A DNA stretch of 64,000 nucleotides from Chitinophaga sp. CB10 (GTDB lineage Bacteria; Bacteroidota; Bacteroidia; Chitinophagales; Chitinophagaceae): positions 62,001 through 126,000 of the forward strand of contig MLAV02000003.1 in the NCBI GenBank assembly GCA_001870995.2. Reading direction: 5' to 3'. Each line of letters begins with the position of its first letter. Positions within the stretch are counted from its first letter, which is position 1. This document shows, in pieces, positions 61,353 to 64,000 of the stretch. Both the position numbers and the translations under genes were made by a program. Under the pieces are notes generated by a model, which saw only the letters and a program-made list of their open reading frames with translations, was not told the DNA's origin and ran no database searches.

Positions 61353-64000
61353 TTACTTTATGATCAGCAGCCAGCCTTTGCCCGGCGCCACCGGAATGGC
61401 GGCATCCTTCGCAAACACCTGGCCTTTTTGGAAATTACGTATATCCGGCGCAGTGATCACGGCCTTTGCCGGGTCAATGCCCAGCTCCTGCCAGTTGATA
61501 TGCAGCCGCACGGCAGTTTCCGCCGGGGCCCAGCTGGCCAGGGATACCAATACCGCCCCGTTCTTCCGGTAGATGGTAGCCGATACCTGTGGATTATCAG
61601 TTTTCACAGGATTGGCAGCTACCCAATAGCCTACCATACGGGAGCCCTGGATACCAAATTCATCCCATACCTTCCAGATAGGCCGTGGATCAGCGTTTTC
61701 AGACCATGGCATGCGGCTGGTCATCCCATATACCATTCCTCTCCAGGGGTTGCCACCGTCCTGCAGCATCTCGCCCATGAGGCCAAACGGAATACCGCTG
61801 ACTTCCGTCAGGAAGAAATCAGGTCCATTCTTTTCGTAATCGAAATACTCCCCGAACCAGAGGCGGTTCAGGTAAGGGAAATGCTCCATGTACAGCATAG
61901 CGCTGTTCTGGAAGCCATCGGATTTATTATACTGGTTGGCCGAGTGCAGGTCAATGATGCCGGGATGCCCGTCCTGTGTGAGTACGCGTTTGATGCGCTT
62001 CGTGGTGATGCGGTCAAAGGCCACATCGTCCAGGTAAATACCGTCGATGCCTACGTTTTGTACCAGCCAGTTCATGCCCTCCACATAATAGTTATGCCAG
62101 CGGTTCATGCCGCTGTTGATAATGGCTGCATCCTTGAACTCCGGCACAAACCAGGCGGCGATATAATCCTTCCCGACGTGCTCCTGCAGCCAGGAGAAGC
62201 CTCCACCCTTGCCGGGGCTGTACACTTCATGCCCGAGGCTGCGCAGCGGGAAGGTTTCCCAGGCGTGGTTGGACAGCTCGCGGACGGTGTTGTAAATTTT
62301 CACCTTCAGCCCTTTGTTGTGGGCCTGGTCAATATACTCCTTCATCTTCTTCCATTCAATGAACGGATAGTTGATCCAGGGGTTAATGTCCGTACCATGG
62401 TGGATATTCACCACCGTAGCGCCGGTAGCCTTGATGGTATCGAGGTTGGCGTACCGGTGATAGAAACGGTTGGACCACTGAAAATCGGTATTCAGTGTAT
62501 GAAATGGCGTTATTAACAGGTTGAAGTTATAATACAGCACCTCTCCTTTCTTCATCGTCCGGGCGCCGGTGTAGGCGTTTGCCAGTACTGACTTGCCTTT
62601 CAGGCCCAGGGTGATACCGCCTTTGTTGTCGTTACCCCAGGAAGCGGGCAGCAATAAAGGCTTTTGCAGGTAGAAGTTCGTGTTCAGCGGGCGCACATAA
62701 TGCTCATCGCGGAGAGTGAATTGCAGGCCGGCGTTCACATCGCCCACCCAGGCGCCATCCTGGTTTTTATGGGCTACATCCCATTTCCAGTCCACGATGG
62801 ACGGGCGCAGGCCCCCTTTCTGGTTGAGGCCCATCATGTACCTGGCAACGGTGGTATCAAACGGAATGTGGAAGGTGACGTCTTTCAGCGCTATTTCTTC
62901 CGTGGCGGTTACTTTTACCACGTACTCCATATGCCCGTCAAATTCCAGGGAGCCGTCAACATCCATTTGCAGGCCGGCAGTGGTATTCACGGCATGCCAG
63001 GTAATTTTCCCATTGTCCCGGGAAGTCACTTTCCAGCCCTGGCTGGTCCACTTCAAATCCTTGCCGGTAGCGGCGCCGATGAAGTGGAAATGCAACGGTT
63101 CAATGACCAGGTTGCGCGGTTTATCCGTGGTGGAGGTCATTTCCTCCGTGAAGAAAGTTTGAATCTGCGCGGGGAAACCATCTTTGTTAATGCCCACTTT
63201 ACGCCCCAGCAGGGAGATGACGCTATCCGTCATTACCAGCGGCGTATAGGGAGCGATCACCGCATTGTCCTGCGCCAGCGTAGAGTTCAGCCATTTCAGG
63301 CGGGTTTGTTTCCACGGTTCATTGAACCCGCTGTTTACCGCGGTTTTGCCGGTAACGGTGAGGGTTACACGTACCGGCATGGCAGGCGCGCCTTCCGGCT
63401 GTACGGTAACGATGCCCTTGTAAACGCCCGGCTGCGCATTGGCCGGCACATCGATGCCGCACCAGAGCGCCTGCACCTTGCCGGTGCTGACGTCTACTTT
63501 GGCGGAAAACGGCCTGGCATCATAAGTAGTACCGGTAGTGTTAATGCAACTCAGCCTGGAGGCCGGAATTTGCTTACCATCGGCAGTTTTAAGGTCTGAG
63601 AAGCGGAGCTGGATATCCTTCAGGTCCTTACGGGCATAAATACCCAGCTGGAAGGCGTAGTACTCTCCTTTGTCCGCCTGCCCGGAGAAGGCCTGTGATG
63701 GCCCTTTCTGCGCCCAGCGCTGCGGGAGGTCGTCCGTCATCCTGATGGGGAATTCCCGGTCTTCCGGAAATACGAGGTAGCCGGCGCCGGGGTGCTTCAG
63801 CAGCAGGGATTTCATTTCCGCTTGCGTCGCAATGACCTCCATGGGGTAGAAGCTGTTGAAATCGTCTATCGATTCCATCGCCTTTACGGTGGCATTAGGT
63901 TTCAGGCCGGCGGGGAGGCTGTTGGTCCAGGAAGCGGTGGCAGTGGATTCAGGCGCGAGGTACACGCCTTGCGGATAGTTGGCGCGACCTTCATTTTGAT
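61353..64000 (-). CDS. Glycoside-hydrolase-like protein (DUF6067 type), 5' end outside window
   Basis: A large exported-type carbohydrate enzyme, incomplete: the frame is open through base 64000, and the first visible Met-like codon is a GTG in midsequence, so at least 882 residues are present and the start lies beyond the window. The N-terminal half is beta-rich (carbohydrate-binding or Ig-like strands). The C-terminal half is a TIM-barrel-like domain with VNIHHGTDINPWINYPF, GIDGIYLDDVAFDR (likely catalytic acidic pair) and WFGEYFDYEKNGPDFFLTE. The match to DUF6067-type proteins is from memory. It probably acts on a polysaccharide such as a host or plant glycan, consistent with a degrader lifestyle. 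Confidence 0.72.
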   Translation of the reverse strand, partial: QNEGRANYPQGVYLAPESTATASWTNSLPAGLKPNATVKAMESIDDFNSFYPMEVIATQAEMKSLLLKHPGAGYLVFPEDREFPIRMTDDLPQRWAQKGPSQAFSGQADKGEYYAFQLGIYARKDLKDIQLRFSDLKTADGKQIPASRLSCINTTGTTYDARPFSAKVDVSTGKVQALWCGIDVPANAQPGVYKGIVTVQPEGAPAMPVRVTLTVTGKTAVNSGFNEPWKQTRLKWLNSTLAQDNAVIAPYTPLVMTDSVISLLGRKVGINKDGFPAQIQTFFTEEMTSTTDKPRNLVIEPLHFHFIGAATGKDLKWTSQGWKVTSRDNGKITWHAVNTTAGLQMDVDGSLEFDGHMEYVVKVTATEEIALKDVTFHIPFDTTVARYMMGLNQKGGLRPSIVDWKWDVAHKNQDGAWVGDVNAGLQFTLRDEHYVRPLNTNFYLQKPLLLPASWGNDNKGGITLGLKGKSVLANAYTGARTMKKGEVLYYNFNLLITPFHTLNTDFQWSNRFYHRYANLDTIKATGATVVNIHHGTDINPWINYPFIEWKKMKEYIDQAHNKGLKVKIYNTVRELSNHAWETFPLRSLGHEVYSPGKGGGFSWLQEHVGKDYIAAWFVPEFKDAAIINSGMNRWHNYYVEGMNWLVQNVGIDGIYLDDVAFDRITTKRIKRVLTQDGHPGIIDLHSANQYNKSDGFQNSAMLYMEHFPYLNRLWFGEYFDYEKNGPDFFLTEVSGIPFGLMGEMLQDGGNPWRGMVYGMTSRMPWSENADPRPIWKVWDEFGIQGSRMVGYWVAANPVKTDNPQVSATIYRKNGAVLVSLASWAPAETAVRLHINWQELGIDPAKAVITAPDIRNFQKGQVFAKDAAIPVAPGKGWLLIIK

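Noticed and set aside
61428..62516. Plus-strand frame of 362 codons inside the glycoside-hydrolase-like gene
   Set aside because: Antisense to a clear coding frame with good protein motifs; the composition looks like a shadow.

Overview
The window is a stretch of ordinary chromosome from a Bacteroidota bacterium, most likely a member of the Chitinophagaceae close to Chitinophaga. The evidence is the repeated promoter signature (a -7 box TAnnTTTG, sometimes with a -33 TTG 19-22 bases upstream), the near absence of purine-rich ribosome binding sites, and family content typical of the phylum: BatB/BatC, THX, a DUF4286 protein, an LpxR-like protein, a split methionine synthase, a long-form IspG, an Ig-like lipoprotein beginning CANIVPPGGGPRD, and many secreted proteins and lipoproteins. 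I see no rRNA, tRNA, insertion sequence, prophage or CRISPR array.

Layout. 0-5.4 kb: carB (minus), then a DeoR regulator and an MFS transporter (minus). 5.5-8.1 kb: a deoxyribonucleotidase, two paralogous double-HTH regulators and a third small possible DNA-binding protein transcribed away from them. 8.3-15.1 kb: acetyl-CoA synthetase, an alpha/beta hydrolase, an L,D-transpeptidase and a large M16 protease. 15.2-18.2 kb: an ECF sigma / anti-sigma / outer-membrane barrel / lipoprotein operon. 18.5-25.2 kb (plus): kbl, a class D beta-lactamase homologue, batB-batC, ispG and a tiny secreted repeat protein. 25.3-29.9 kb: a LysR regulator, GNAT, UPF0173 hydrolase, lipocalin-like lipoprotein, and a second ECF sigma gene followed by two paralogous membrane anti-sigma genes. 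30.2-39.0 kb (plus): CoA-transferase, LpxR-like protein, lipoproteins, a UvrD-type helicase-nuclease, an Ig-like lipoprotein and recR. 39.8-45.6 kb (plus): two-gene metH, exonuclease III, a DUF4286 protein, HU and the 38-residue ribosomal protein THX. 45.7-52.3 kb: pdxH, a DUF3298 lipoprotein, pyrH, the rplM-rpsI-rpsB-tsf cluster and a zinc protease. 52.8-59.0 kb (plus): radA, comF, a glutathione peroxidase, a lipoprotein, holB and a RicT/PSP1 gene. 59.2-64 kb: a nucleoid-associated protein, an SMP-30-like protein and a glycoside-hydrolase-like gene cut by the window edge.

Most genes are housekeeping. The features most worth a second look are: (1) four sigma/anti-sigma genes in two operons that have no plausible ATG and appear to start at TTG; (2) a duplicated cytoplasmic module in one anti-sigma factor and tandem paralogous anti-sigma genes behind the other sigma gene; (3) a ribosomal protein S2 with an acidic plus RGG-rich tail of about 85 residues; (4) the double-HTH paralogue cluster with TGTAAC/GTTACA elements at its promoters; (5) a 540-base gene-free region before radA with nested inverted and direct repeats and a terminator; (6) a small exported protein with two copies of KKDGTPDxRYK. 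I found no clear new defence or mobile system.

Functions are assigned from recognised motifs read by eye. Promoters are consensus matches, and terminators are hairpins with adjacent T-tracts; none has been tested computationally or experimentally.
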